This document shows, one piece after another, positions 17,133 to 27,200 of a stretch of 50,915 nt of DNA (position 1 is its first letter; every line of letters starts with the position of its first letter). Position numbers and translations under genes: made by a program. The stretch lies in NCBI GenBank assembly GCA_964468125.1, contig CAYXVF010000038.1, positions 1-50,915 of the forward strand. Reading direction: 5' to 3'. The notes below the pieces were generated by a model. It was given only the letters and a program-made list of their open reading frames with translations, made no database searches and was not told where the DNA came from. The DNA is from CAYXVF01 sp964468125 (lineage in GTDB: Bacteria; Myxococcota; XYA12-FULL-58-9; CAYXVF01).

Positions 17133-17176
17133 GGCGTCTCCTTTACGGGCCTTCGCGGGGCGGTGCGCTCACAGCC

Positions 17177-18883
17177 CTAGTTCTTGGGCACGACCGGGCT
17201 TTTATCGTCGGATTCGGCGGGCAGCTCAACCGCTGGGGCGCTAGAGCCGACCGGTTCCGGCGCTACCGGAAGGGGCCCCTCATCGACATCGCTCGGGAAG
17301 AGCCCCGGCTCTTCGCGCTCCTCGATCGCCGGCGCGCGTCCGAGGACGACGAGAAGCGCCCTCATGACCTCCGGAACCGACCGCCCATAGTCGCGGTCAA
17401 AGAAGCGCTCCATCGCGCGGCTAACCTCCCCACCGATGACCAGCTTGGCGAGATACGCTTCTTCCGCGGCGCTTCTGTCGCCCTTGCGTGCGTACTCAGC
17501 ACCGAGCGCGTCGAGCTCCGCGGCGCGCGCGGCCACGGCTTTCTGCAGGGCGCGCCGGATCTCCAAGGCCAGCAACGCGTCCGCCTCCGCTTGCACCTCT
17601 TCGAGCGAGCGCACGCGCAGCGGGTCCTCAGGGAGATTCACGCCGCGCTCGCGAACCGCATCGTGGGCAGTGTCGACCGACTCTTCGTAGACCTCGAACG
17701 GATACGCTCGACCTGAGACAGCGAGCGTTCCGCGGTAACGCACGGAACGCGTCACCACAGTCTTTTCGTAACGCACCACCTGGTCGTCGGGGAGCGCCTT
17801 CTTCACCGGACGGCGTCGCTCGCTCCGTCGGGTCTTTTGTACCTCGCGCCGTTCCACCACCGGGACTTTGCGCTCGACCTCTTCGGTCCAGGTGCGGCAA
17901 CCCCGTTGTCCAGGTCTGGGGGCGCAATCTCGATGCTCGATCGTCTCGACCCGGGTCTCATAGGTCGTGACTTCTTCCACCTCCGTGTAGGGGATCTCCT
18001 CGTAGTAGACCTCTTCGGTCTCTAGGCTGACGCCGGGAAGAGGCGCGGCCGCCTGAACCTGCTCCTCGAGGTTTCGACTCTGCGCCTCGTCGATCTGGAG
18101 CAGCGCCTCGAGAGGTCTTCCTCCGACCCCACAACGCGATTGCAGCGCCCGCAGCTCGTCGTCCACCACCGTACGGATTCTCTGGACGACGTCTTCGTCG
18201 ACGCGCCCCGGGGTTTTGAGCGTGAGCTCCGGATTAGCGAAACAATTGGGCTCGCGGAATTCGGCCCACGCTTCTTCCACCACCTCCCGTGCGACATCGC
18301 CGCCAATGTCCCGAGCGATCGCATAGCGAAGTGCTGCCGAGCCTGGATGGTCCGCTTCGCGAGCACGCCCTGCCAAGAGACGGTAGTAGTCGACGGCGCG
18401 CCGCCTAACGCTCTGTGCCCAGTCGCGGCGACTCTCATCGACGCTGAGGAGCTGTTCGGCCAGGAGCACCGCATCGAGATAGCGCTCCTCTTCCAGCGAT
18501 CGTTGCACCTGATCGTCACTATTGTCGCTGATCCGCTCGATGGCTCGATCGATTCTCCGTGTGAGGCTCACGTCATCGAGGTCGAGGGGCATGGCGCGCG
18601 CGCGGAGCGCCTCGCGCATGGCCGCAACGAATCGTCCTTCGTCGAGCTCCCGCTCCGCGCGAATGATGATTTCGAGAGCCTGTTCGCGACGTGCGTTGGC
18701 AATGCCCGTTTGGGCGGCTTCGTCGCTTGGCGACTCGCGCAGGGCCCGCTCATAGGCCTCGACTGCCTCGTCGTAGCGTTTCTCGCTCAGCAGGGCGTCG
18801 CCTTTTTGAACCCAGAGGCTGCCACCGCAGGCGGAGAGCAAGACCATGAGGACGGGTGCGAGCAGTCGCAGCGATTGGCGCAT
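17177..18883 (-). CDS. Large TPR lipoprotein of unknown function
   Basis: 568 residues. The signal peptide ends in LLSAC (Cys19), giving a lipoprotein. A TPR-like stretch follows (GDALLSEKRYDEAVEAYERA, residues about 27-60) with further helices to about 200. The middle holds a Glu/Thr/Val-rich beta segment (YTEVEEVTTYETRVET, then KVPVVERREVQKTRRSERRR). The C-terminal part has a long helix (ALQKAVAARAAELDALGAEY) and a Pro-rich end. I know no function. It starts 16 bases after the previous gene (18900) on the same strand, so the two are probably cotranscribed and may build an envelope structure together. Confidence 0.7.
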   Translation of the reverse strand: MRQSLRLLAPVLMVLLSACGGSLWVQKGDALLSEKRYDEAVEAYERALRESPSDEAAQTGIANARREQALEIIIRAERELDEGRFVAAMREALRARAMPLDLDDVSLTRRIDRAIERISDNSDDQVQRSLEEERYLDAVLLAEQLLSVDESRRDWAQSVRRRAVDYYRLLAGRAREADHPGSAALRYAIARDIGGDVAREVVEEAWAEFREPNCFANPELTLKTPGRVDEDVVQRIRTVVDDELRALQSRCGVGGRPLEALLQIDEAQSRNLEEQVQAAAPLPGVSLETEEVYYEEIPYTEVEEVTTYETRVETIEHRDCAPRPGQRGCRTWTEEVERKVPVVERREVQKTRRSERRRPVKKALPDDQVVRYEKTVVTRSVRYRGTLAVSGRAYPFEVYEESVDTAHDAVRERGVNLPEDPLRVRSLEEVQAEADALLALEIRRALQKAVAARAAELDALGAEYARKGDRSAAEEAYLAKLVIGGEVSRAMERFFDRDYGRSVPEVMRALLVVLGRAPAIEEREEPGLFPSDVDEGPLPVAPEPVGSSAPAVELPAESDDKSPVVPKN

Positions 18884-18899
18884 GCGTGACTCTATACCC

Positions 18900-20585
18900 C
18901 TAAAACTCGTAAATGGTCAGGCGGTTTAGGACCTCGAAGTTGCGGCCCTGTGGCTCCAAGACCATCATCACGATCTCGTCGCTCGTGTCTCGAACCTCGC
19001 CGTTCTCCATCGCTCGATAGGCCCGTTGCACGAGGAGCTCCGGTGTCCCGTCTTGCTCCAGATCCATGGCCGCGAGCAAACGCGCTGCAGGAGGCAAACC
19101 GCCGCCCTCCCCCGCACCGATGCTTTCGCGCTGCCAGGGCTCGTCTTCCGCCCGCCGCCAACGGAGCTCGACGGAGGCTCCGTGAGCTTCGAGCGCCAAG
19201 GTCCCGTCCTCACCGAGACGAAAGAGCCGGTAGATCGCGCCATTCTCCGGCGAATGCCCAAAGGCGCGCTCGATCAGTGCCGCCTCGACATCCAATGGCA
19301 CCGTCAGACGTTCGAGAAAGATGTCGAGAGGCCGCGAGAGAAAGATCGTCGGCTCGCCGTCGATCGACTTCACGGTCTTGGTCCAATCCACGTCGTAGCA
19401 ATACTTGGCTCCGAGTGAGCGGCAGTAGGCACGAATCGGAGCACTCGGGATCTCCTCGTGATAGCGGTCGGCGAGCTCCTCGAGCGACACGACCTGAGTC
19501 GTCCCGAGCGGTGTTGCGTCGAGGTCGTACGCGAACCAGGAGCCGAGCTCGGGTTCGCTGCCAGCTCGATTCACCCGCTTGTCTCGTCCGTCGTAGTCCG
19601 CGACACCCGCGATCATGACCGCCCGTGCACGGCCGTACTCGACGTTCTCGATCCGCACGGCGACACGCACATCGCTGATCAACTCGAGCCCCTCGCAGGG
19701 CACGGTCAAGACACGCGAATCGCCGCTCGCCGGCAGGACGTCGCAGCGCCCGCCGTTTCGTCCGAGCATCAAGACCTCGGACCCAGGCGGGCCCGCTTCC
19801 GCTCCCTCCGCACCGGGCAGGGGCGGTCCGTAGCGGTAGCGCAGCAACACACGATCGCGCATGTCTTCGCTGCACCCGAGGGAGTTGCCCACTTTGCTCT
19901 CGAGCTGCAGTGCCGAGAGCCGGCACCCGAGCTGAGCCGCTCGCACCGGCGCGTGGCGCTGCAGGAACGCGGCTGCAGCGAGCGCGGGACCGTCGTCGAG
20001 GCCCGTCGGCTCTTCCTCGAGCCAATCGACCGTAAAGGCGGCGACCCGCTGGGCGACGTCCGGCTCGAAGCAGCTCATCCGACCCGGGTCCTGCATCAGG
20101 GCTTTCAGAAGGTTCGGGCGATGCGTGCTCAGGGCGCGGAGCACCGAGGAGATCTCGTCCGCCTCCTCGCACGGATCGAACTGCTCCCGCGTGAAGCGCA
20201 ACAACGCCATCACCGGATGACTCTCGCCGAGCGAGGCGCTGAGTGCGATGTCCTCGCAGAGTGTTCGGTCGATCAATCCCTCATCGTTGGCGTCGAGGAA
20301 CACGGAGATGCTCTTTCGATTGCGGGACGCGAGGATTTCGCGCGCGTAGTCCGGACGGCGCGCATCGATCGCGATTTCGAGGTTGTAGGAGCGCGGCCCT
20401 TCGAGCCCGCGCAAATACTCGAGGGCGGCGCAAGGACCCTCGTCCTCCGCCATCACGTCGAGCTCGCTCACGATTTCGTCGCGTCGTTCGATCTCATCCC
20501 ATTCGCCCCAGAAGAAATAGAACACGCCCACCATGACCGCGACGGTCAGGAGGAAAACGGTGAGTAGCGACAGACGGGCGAGCAT
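18900..20585 (-). CDS. Membrane-anchored protein of unknown function
   Basis: 561 residues. A single N-terminal hydrophobic helix (LLTVFLLTVAVMVGVFYFFW, residues about 7-26) anchors it, with the rest outside the cytoplasm. The region 30-240 is helical with paired Cys residues, which could form disulphides in the periplasm. The C-terminal half is beta-rich; near the end it has AAMDLEQDGTPELLVQ, the FG-GAP/VCBS-like calcium-loop pattern DxxxDGxxE, so a small beta-propeller-like unit is possible. No enzymatic motif is recognised. It is followed 16 bases on by the TPR lipoprotein. A TATAGT box lies at 20617-20622 on the minus strand. Confidence 0.65.
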   Translation of the reverse strand: MLARLSLLTVFLLTVAVMVGVFYFFWGEWDEIERRDEIVSELDVMAEDEGPCAALEYLRGLEGPRSYNLEIAIDARRPDYAREILASRNRKSISVFLDANDEGLIDRTLCEDIALSASLGESHPVMALLRFTREQFDPCEEADEISSVLRALSTHRPNLLKALMQDPGRMSCFEPDVAQRVAAFTVDWLEEEPTGLDDGPALAAAAFLQRHAPVRAAQLGCRLSALQLESKVGNSLGCSEDMRDRVLLRYRYGPPLPGAEGAEAGPPGSEVLMLGRNGGRCDVLPASGDSRVLTVPCEGLELISDVRVAVRIENVEYGRARAVMIAGVADYDGRDKRVNRAGSEPELGSWFAYDLDATPLGTTQVVSLEELADRYHEEIPSAPIRAYCRSLGAKYCYDVDWTKTVKSIDGEPTIFLSRPLDIFLERLTVPLDVEAALIERAFGHSPENGAIYRLFRLGEDGTLALEAHGASVELRWRRAEDEPWQRESIGAGEGGGLPPAARLLAAMDLEQDGTPELLVQRAYRAMENGEVRDTSDEIVMMVLEPQGRNFEVLNRLTIYEF

Positions 20586-20633
20586 AGGATTCGCGAGTAT
20601 CTCTTAATCAGCTCACACTATAGCGCCATCGAG

Positions 20634-20651
20634 AGACGCTCCATAGCGTCT
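20634..20651. terminator. Perfect hairpin upstream of 20585 start
   Basis: AGACGCT-CCAT-AGCGTCT, a 7-bp stem with a 4-base loop, lies between the fucosyltransferase-like gene and the next minus-strand gene. No T-run follows. It could end the upstream operon or mark a leader structure before the TATAGT box at 20617-20622. Confidence 0.35.
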
Positions 20652-20719
20652 TGGCCCGGTGTGCGAGCGTGGGGGCCGAAGTGCTACCAGTCCCAGATTC
20701 GCCCCCTCCCCCGCGGTCC

Positions 20720-21556
20720 TCACTCGGGCCGCGGGTCAGCCCAGGAGCGAAGCTCCGAGAGGCCCGGTCGGTGCTCCGCCGAGTGCAGATGCCCCAGGCG
20801 GGCCCGTCCGATGAAGCTCGCCCATCTCGAGAAGGTGCTCGGTGGCCCGAGAAGATAGTCGCACTCACCCATCAGTACTTGGTCGATGTACCAGGGCCTT
20901 TCCCGGGCGGGGAGGGCGCTGCGGCGAGCGAGGGTGAGAGGCTCATCGCTGAACACACAGACCGACGGGTCCATGCCCTTCTCGTCACGGAGCTCCGCGG
21001 CCAAGTGCTCCACCGCCCCTTCGTAGACCGAGTCGTCGTAGTAGTAGCGGCCACCGCGCCACTCTCGATAGTCGCCTCTGCGCACGTGCACGCCGATGGT
21101 CGGCCGCTTCGAGCGAATCTCCAGCAGCGTGAGGTAATCCGGATGCTCGGAGTAGAGCTCGCTACGAAAGCTATAGCGACGCCTCAGCTCGTGCCCGTGC
21201 TTTTGGACGAGCTCGGGAACCCGGAAGTGCCACCCTGAAACGAAAACCGTGCGAAAGACCCGAAAGGTCTCGAGCGGTGGAAACTCGACGCCCGTCTGGC
21301 CAAAGTGCACCACCGGGCCCCACACGCCTCGCCAGGCCAAGCTCCTGTACCAGCGTGGCGGTATCCGGTTGCGTCGCCCTGGCCAGATCGGCGGAGGCTC
21401 CGCGAGGAGCGGTCGTAGCTCCTCGAGGGTCGGATTTGCGAGTGCGAAGCCATTCTCCAGGCAGTACGCGTGAAAATGAAGATTCTGCACCAGACGGTTG
21501 CTGTTGCGGCCAAAGGGCTCGAGGACCACCACGCTGCGTGCGCCGAATCCTGTCAC
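20720..21556 (-). CDS. Fucosyltransferase-like glycosyltransferase (GT11-type)
   Basis: 278 residues from GTG 21556; the frame stays open upstream but that part overlaps the previous gene, and AGGAG lies about 9 bases before the GTG. The N-terminus VVVLEPFGRNSNRLVQNLHF resembles the GxGNxLFQ nucleotide-sugar loop of alpha-1,2-fucosyltransferases. IGVHVRRGDYREW carries the HxRRGDY signature of GT11/GT65-like enzymes, and the C-terminal LLGPPSTFSRWASFIG matches the conserved SxFSWW-type motif. It would transfer fucose or a related deoxysugar to a glycan. Only one base separates it from the upstream sulfotransferase-like gene, so the two likely act on the same product. Confidence 0.75.
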   Translation of the reverse strand: MTGFGARSVVVLEPFGRNSNRLVQNLHFHAYCLENGFALANPTLEELRPLLAEPPPIWPGRRNRIPPRWYRSLAWRGVWGPVVHFGQTGVEFPPLETFRVFRTVFVSGWHFRVPELVQKHGHELRRRYSFRSELYSEHPDYLTLLEIRSKRPTIGVHVRRGDYREWRGGRYYYDDSVYEGAVEHLAAELRDEKGMDPSVCVFSDEPLTLARRSALPARERPWYIDQVLMGECDYLLGPPSTFSRWASFIGRARLGHLHSAEHRPGLSELRSWADPRPE

Positions 21557-21557
21557 G

Positions 21558-22100
21558 TCATGTGCTCCTGCGTGCTCGTCGCTCCGGAAACTCGTCGACG
21601 AACGCCCGGTCTTCGATCGCGAGAAAAGCGGCGATCTCTGGAATTCGTTGCCAGAGCTCTTCGTGGTCCACGACCCGAACATTGGCCAAGGAAGAGCCAG
21701 CCCATGCACGTCGCTGCCTGTCAATGGCACTACCCAAGCCGGCACGGATGACGCTTTCGAACGGAGCGATCGCACGAAAGGAGCCAAGTTTGAGAGCTTG
21801 GTTCTGGAGCCAGTGACGGCGCTCGAGGCTCGCGATGATCGTGTCCCTGCGACCGCTCACGAACAGGGTCGGGATCGGATGACGACGGAGCGCCGGCGGC
21901 GGGCGGGGCCAGTGTTTCAGTCCGTCGCGATCGGCCGCGTCGTTGACCCGGAGGAAACGCTCACAGTGGCGAAGCAACGCGGTCGTCGCAACGCCGCCGG
22001 GAGAAACGATCCACGCATCGAGACGGTCGAGATCGGGAGCTGTACCCCACCGGCGAGCCGCCACCGTTTGCAACTGTTGCAGGGCGACCTGAAAGCGCAT
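21558..22100 (-). CDS. Small sulfotransferase-like protein
   Basis: 180 residues. Near the N-terminus AWIVSPGGVATTALLRHCER resembles the PAPS-binding loop of sulfotransferases, and PTLFVSGRRDTIIASLERRH fits the following strand-helix (3'-phosphate-binding) part. At 180 residues it is shorter than typical sulfotransferases, so the substrate domain is minimal. The acceptor is unknown; the adjacent glycosyltransferase suggests a surface glycan or glycolipid (inference). It lies 48 bases after trxB on the same strand. Confidence 0.6.
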   Translation of the reverse strand: MRFQVALQQLQTVAARRWGTAPDLDRLDAWIVSPGGVATTALLRHCERFLRVNDAADRDGLKHWPRPPPALRRHPIPTLFVSGRRDTIIASLERRHWLQNQALKLGSFRAIAPFESVIRAGLGSAIDRQRRAWAGSSLANVRVVDHEELWQRIPEIAAFLAIEDRAFVDEFPERRARRST

Positions 22101-22148
22101 GCCGCATGGCTAGCAGCCCGTCGCAACGGACACCAGGTCGCCTCTCGT

Positions 22149-23105
22149 TCAGTGCACGCCTTGTTCGGCGAGCCAACGCTCCGCGTCGATCGCGGCTGTG
22201 CAACCGGAGCCCGCCGCTGTCACCGCCTGACGGTAGGTTTTGTCCTGTACGTCGCCGCAGGCGAATACGCCTTCGACGCTGGTGCAGCTGCTCTTTCCCT
22301 TCGTGATCAGGTAGCCGGTCTCGTCCTTGTCGAGCTGGTCTCCAAAGACATCGGTGTTTGGCTTGTGGCCGATGGCGACGAACATGCCCGCCACCTCGAT
22401 GTCCATCACCTCGCCGTTCTTCACGTTTGCGAGCTTCAGAGACTGGACCACCTCATCGCCGACCACATCCTTCACGACCGTGTTGACGATGAACTCGATC
22501 TTTTCGTCCTTCTTCGCGCGCTCGAGCATGATCTTTGAGGCGCGGAACTCATCCCGGCGGTGAACGACGTAGACCTTGCTCGCAAACTTGGTCAGGAACG
22601 TCGCCTCTTCCATCGCCGTGTCCCCGCCGCCGATCACGGCGAGGGGTTTGTTCCGAAAGATGGGGAGCGCCCCGTCACAGGTCGCACACGCGGAAACCCC
22701 TCGGTTCATCAGCTTCTTTTCATTCTCGAGACCGAGGTACTTCGCCGAGGCGCCGGTGGCTACGATCAGTGCATGAGCGAAGTATTCCTTGCCTTCGGAT
22801 ACGACCTTGAAGGGCCGCTGAGTGGTATCCACCTCTTGAACGTCCTGGGTGATGATCCGCGTTCCGAAGCGCTCGGATTGCTTACGCATGTAGGTCATCA
22901 GCTCCGGTCCCGTAATTCCATCGGGGAAGCCTGGGTAGTTCTCGACCTCGGTGGTGATCATGAGCTGGCCACCCGGGGTTCCACCCGCCATGAACCCCTC
23001 GAACATCAGCGGCTCGAGGTTTGCGCGCGACGTGTAGAGCGCCGCGGTGTGCCCCGCGGGGCCCGAGCCGATGATGATAATGTTTTCGATCTTCCCTTCG
23101 CTCAT
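22149..23105 (-). CDS. trxB: Thioredoxin-disulfide reductase
   Basis: 318 residues, standard low-Mr form. It reduces thioredoxin with NADPH through FAD. Visible motifs: FAD Rossmann loop GSGPAGHTAALY (13-24), redox-active CATC (140-143), NADPH loop VIGGGDTAMEEA, HRR for the NADP phosphate (VVHRRDEFRAS), and the C-terminal FAD motif GVFACGDVQD. All key residues are present. It starts 11 bases after the epimerase stop, so it seems to sit inside the lipid/glycan operon, an unusual setting for trxB. Confidence 0.95.
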   Translation of the reverse strand: MSEGKIENIIIIGSGPAGHTAALYTSRANLEPLMFEGFMAGGTPGGQLMITTEVENYPGFPDGITGPELMTYMRKQSERFGTRIITQDVQEVDTTQRPFKVVSEGKEYFAHALIVATGASAKYLGLENEKKLMNRGVSACATCDGALPIFRNKPLAVIGGGDTAMEEATFLTKFASKVYVVHRRDEFRASKIMLERAKKDEKIEFIVNTVVKDVVGDEVVQSLKLANVKNGEVMDIEVAGMFVAIGHKPNTDVFGDQLDKDETGYLITKGKSSCTSVEGVFACGDVQDKTYRQAVTAAGSGCTAAIDAERWLAEQGVH

Positions 23106-23116
23106 GTCTCGCTCCT

Positions 23117-24274
23117 TCAGCTGACCGTGTCCGGCAACAGATTGTATCGGCGCTGGATGTCTCGCACCGTATCGCGCAACGTCTCACTCGGGTCGCGCGG
23201 CGCAAATCCGAGCTCGGCGACTGCTTTCTCCGCGCTGCAGTACCAATAGTGCTCAGCCATATCGACGCTCTGTACATCCACCGGCGGCTCGAAATCGAAA
23301 CTACGGTAGAGCACGCTCGCGAGCCTTCCGGCGAGCTTCATGGTCCGCGGCTCGACCATGGCCCGCGGAGTTGCAACCCCCGCAAGCCTCGCCACTCGTC
23401 CCATGAAGCGCTGCAGCGTTACATTCTCCGCGTTGAGCAGGTAGCGCTCACCAGGACGCCCCCGTTCCATTGCCCCGACACAGGCGAGCGCGGCGTCGCG
23501 CGCATCGACGAAGGCGAGCCCGCCTCCCTTGGGAATGAACGGCAAGCGCCCCCGAACGACTTTAGCAACGTCCTCGGTGGATGAGCCGCGGTCGTCACCC
23601 GGTCCCAGGAGCAAGGTGGGGTTCACCACCACGACCTCGAGTCCTAGCTCCTGCCCCAGACGCAGCGCCGTCTGCTCTTGGTAGATCTTGGAGAGATAAT
23701 AGGGCCATCGCCGCACCACATCGGTGCGGTAGGGCGACTCTTCCGTCGAGATCTCCGGGGATTCGCTCACCGCGATCGTCCCGGACGTGGAGGCCACGAT
23801 GACGCGCCGTACTCCGGCCTCTGCGGCCGCGATCAACACCTGACGGGTGCCGTCTACATGAAGCGCGTAGAGCGAGCCCGCATCTGCGTCACGCCGCGAG
23901 ACCCGACCGGCCAGGTGGTAGACCTCGCTCACCCCGCGCATCGCCCCCCGGCAATCCTCCGCTAGGCGAACGTCGCCGCGCTGAACCTCTACGGCGTGGC
24001 GCTCGAGATGAAGCGTGGGCGTACGAACCAAGGCCCGTACGGTCCGACGCGAATCGCTCACCCCCGGCCCGCGGAGCGCCTCGACCAGGTGTTTGCCGAG
24101 AAAACCGCTCGCTCCAGTGACCAAGACCGTTCCCCGCCGCTGCGGCGCTGTCTTGCGCGTGGAGGTCTTGCGCGTCGCCTTCTTGTTGACCTTCTTCGAG
24201 GCCTTCGCCGCGGTCTTCTTAGGCACCGGGGCCTTCGCCTTCTTCGACGTCGCTTTCTTCCCCTGGGCGCTCAT
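23117..24274 (-). CDS. NAD(P)-dependent epimerase/dehydratase with Lys-rich N-terminal tail
   Basis: 385 residues. Residues 1-47 are a Lys/Ala/Thr tract (KKATSKKAKAPVPKKTAAKA), then the extended-SDR Rossmann fold begins with VLVTGASGFLGKHLVEAL (51-68). The catalytic YxxxK is in YYLSKIYQEQ, preceded by the Ser/Thr of VASTSGTIAVSE. It looks most like the 3-beta-HSD / dihydroflavonol-reductase branch, which acts on lipid-like or polyketide-like ketones and alcohols. Its ATG overlaps the stop of the upstream 1506-residue enzyme (ATGA at 24271-24274), implying translational coupling and a shared lipid pathway (inference). The basic tail is not part of the enzyme fold. Confidence 0.85.
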   Translation of the reverse strand: MSAQGKKATSKKAKAPVPKKTAAKASKKVNKKATRKTSTRKTAPQRRGTVLVTGASGFLGKHLVEALRGPGVSDSRRTVRALVRTPTLHLERHAVEVQRGDVRLAEDCRGAMRGVSEVYHLAGRVSRRDADAGSLYALHVDGTRQVLIAAAEAGVRRVIVASTSGTIAVSESPEISTEESPYRTDVVRRWPYYLSKIYQEQTALRLGQELGLEVVVVNPTLLLGPGDDRGSSTEDVAKVVRGRLPFIPKGGGLAFVDARDAALACVGAMERGRPGERYLLNAENVTLQRFMGRVARLAGVATPRAMVEPRTMKLAGRLASVLYRSFDFEPPVDVQSVDMAEHYWYCSAEKAVAELGFAPRDPSETLRDTVRDIQRRYNLLPDTVS

Positions 24275-27200
24275 CGCTCATTCCCATCGGTGCGGGGGCG
24301 GCGCGCTCGGCTCGCCACAGCCCGTGGTCGTCCTGGCTTCGTGCTGGCCCCCTTGGAGGCGCGCCGCCGCACGGAGCGCTTCGCGGTCACCGCGTGGCTC
24401 GCGTCCGGTGCAGGCGGAGCCGGCTCGGGGGAGTCCGGCAGCTCGGAGCGAATCTCGTCGATGAGAGCCCCCACACGGTAGGTGCCGTGCTCGCGCAGGG
24501 ACAACACGGCGCGCTCGACCAATCGGGTGACCAACCGATGCCCTTCGCGACGCGGGCGCCCTTCGGTCAATCGCTCCACGTGCTTGAGTCGGATCGGTGG
24601 CCCAAACGCCACCCCGATGGCGCGCTCCTTCGGCAAGAGCGTGCTGCCCTTGGGCATGGCCTCGTAGGTACCCCAGAGATAGGCCGGCAACACCGGCTTG
24701 CGCGAGGTGATGGCGAGGTAGCCCACGGACGACTTGAACTCGCGCATCTCGCCGGTCTCGCTGCGCGTGCCCTCGGGGAACAGCAAGAGCGAATCGCCCC
24801 CTTCCAGGACACTCAGTGCGCGCTTCATCGACTGCTTGACCGACCCATGACGCTCGATCGGCACGAGCGCGGTGAAGTTCACCGTGTAGGTCCGAACAAT
24901 CGGAGAGCCCCAGAAGTAATCCCGCGCCGCGAGGGCCACGAGATTCTTTCCATCGTCGCCGAGAGCGGTCTTGATGAGGCCTGCGTCGAGGTGGCTCGCG
25001 TGGTTGGCCGCGACCAGGAAGGTGCTGTCCACCGGCACGCTGTTCGCGCCGATGATCGTGCAGTCCATGACTCGGTCGTAGAACTGTCGTTGGCCCCAGG
25101 TCAGGAAACGCCGGCCGAGATTCTGAATGGGCCGTGGAAGCTCGAGGGTCGGATATTCCCGATTCTGCTCCATCACTTGCGATCGAACCATCGCGGTGCT
25201 CTTCCTCCGGCGAGATCCGCCGTCGACGAGCTTCGTGATGTCCCCGAGGCGTTCTACGGCCATGAGCTCTTCGGCCTTTATGTCGTGCCCCGCGAGACGC
25301 TCGAGCTGCGACGTGAGCTCGACGAAGGACAGGGAGTCGAAGGCGAGGTCTGAGTTGATGCGGAGCTCGGGCGTGATCGCCTCCGAAGATTTTCCGGTGA
25401 GGCTCGCCACGATGTCACGCACGGCGGGCCAGGAATCGCCGGCCTCGACCGTGCCCGACTCCTGCACCGCACGACCGGTGGCGACCAGGCGCTCGAGTGT
25501 CTTGACCACCTCCGCACGCCGGACGCTGCGCTTGGCGGTTCGAGGCAGCTCCCCGTCCCAGATCTCCACCACCTTCACACGCTTGTGAAAGGGTAGACTC
25601 TCTCCGACCGACTTGAAGTGTTCCTCGATGATGCCTCGCACCTCGGTGTGGCTCGTCTCGTCGTCGTAGGACGGCACCACCAACGCGGCGACCCGCTCGC
25701 CGCTCCCCTGGTCGAGGCCGACGACGGAGAGCTCCTTGATCCGAGAGTGCTTGCCGTAGAGCTCCTCGATCTCATCCGGGTAGACGTTGCGGCCGTCACC
25801 GTCCACGATCACGTCCTTCTCGCGACCAACGATGAAGAGACGTCCTTCTTCGTCGATGCGCCCGAGGTCTCCGGTCTTGAACCAGCCGTCCTCGAAAACC
25901 GCGTCGTTGGCCTGCTCATCGCCGAAGTAGCCCACCATCACGTTTGGACCCCGTGCCCAAACCTCGCCTACGCCTTCGTCGTTCGGCGCATGCACGGAGA
26001 TCTCGACGCCATGGATCGGCTTGCCGACGCTTCCCGCGATAACCTTCTCCTTCGGGTTCGTGACCGTGAGAACCGGTGCGGTCTCGGTCAGGCCGTAGCC
26101 CTCGGTCATGTTGAAGCCCAAACCCCGGAAAAAGCTCATCACATCTGGATCCAGGGCAGAGCCGCCGCTGACGAGGTACTTGAGCCGGCCTCCGAGAGCC
26201 CGGTGCACCGGATATGCGGCAATGCCGCCAACGTTCAGACCCATCCGGTCCCTCAGGAAGAGGTTCGTCTGCTTGACCCCCTCGAGGACGAGCTTGCCGA
26301 TGACACTCTCACTTCCGAGTCGCGACTCGATTCGACGCTGGAGGAGCTGCCACAGGGCTGGTACACCGATGAGGCCACTCACTCCCTTGGCGAGCGCTCG
26401 CGACAAGGAGTCTCCGTCGAGCGTTTCGAGGTAGGTGATCTTGGCTCCCCGGCTCACCGGGAGAAGGAACCCGGCGGTGAACTCGAAGGTGTGATGGATC
26501 GGTAAGACACTCAGAAGGTGATCGTCTTCATCGATCTCGAAGATCCCCCCGAGTCGCGAAACCTCGAAGGTGAAGTTGCGATGGGAGAGCATGACCCCTT
26601 TCGGCTTTCCGGTCGTGCCCGAGGTGAAGATCAGCGAGGCGACCTGGGCGGGCCGTTCCGGCGACGCGATCTCTCCGCGGTGGCAGAGGGCATCCGCCAC
26701 CGGCCAGACGGTCGCGACCTTTGAAAGCCTCCCTGCGTCAAAACCATCGTTCTCCAGGCGCTCCGCGACCTTCGGCGTCATGAGCACCCCGGCCACCTCA
26801 CCCGCTTCGAGGATATTCATCACCTCGGGCCCCGTGGCACCGGGATCGATGGGCACGACGGTGCAGCCCGCCTGAAGAATCCCGAAGTAACAGGGCGCCC
26901 ACTCGGGACGGTTCTCGCCGATCAGCGCAACGCGTTCCTCGCGCTGCACACCCTGTGACTGAACAAAATGGGCCACCCGGCGGGTGAGCGTGTGCAGATC
27001 GCCGTAGGTGAGCGACTCGACGTCACCGTTCTCGAGCAGATATTGGAACGCCACTTGGTGGCGGTGCTGACGGCACGCGGCCTCGACGAGCTCGATGAGG
27101 TCGCGGTACATGTAGAGCTGCTTTGGCTTTTCGGCGAGCTCTGCTTCGAGCCGAGGAAACACCCAACGCTCGAGGCCGGGAACGTGAACGTCGAGGTAGT

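Noticed and set aside
19210..20172. 320-codon Arg-rich minus-strand frame inside the 18900-20585 gene
   Set aside because: Arg/Ala/Gly-rich shadow translation in an alternative frame of the same strand.
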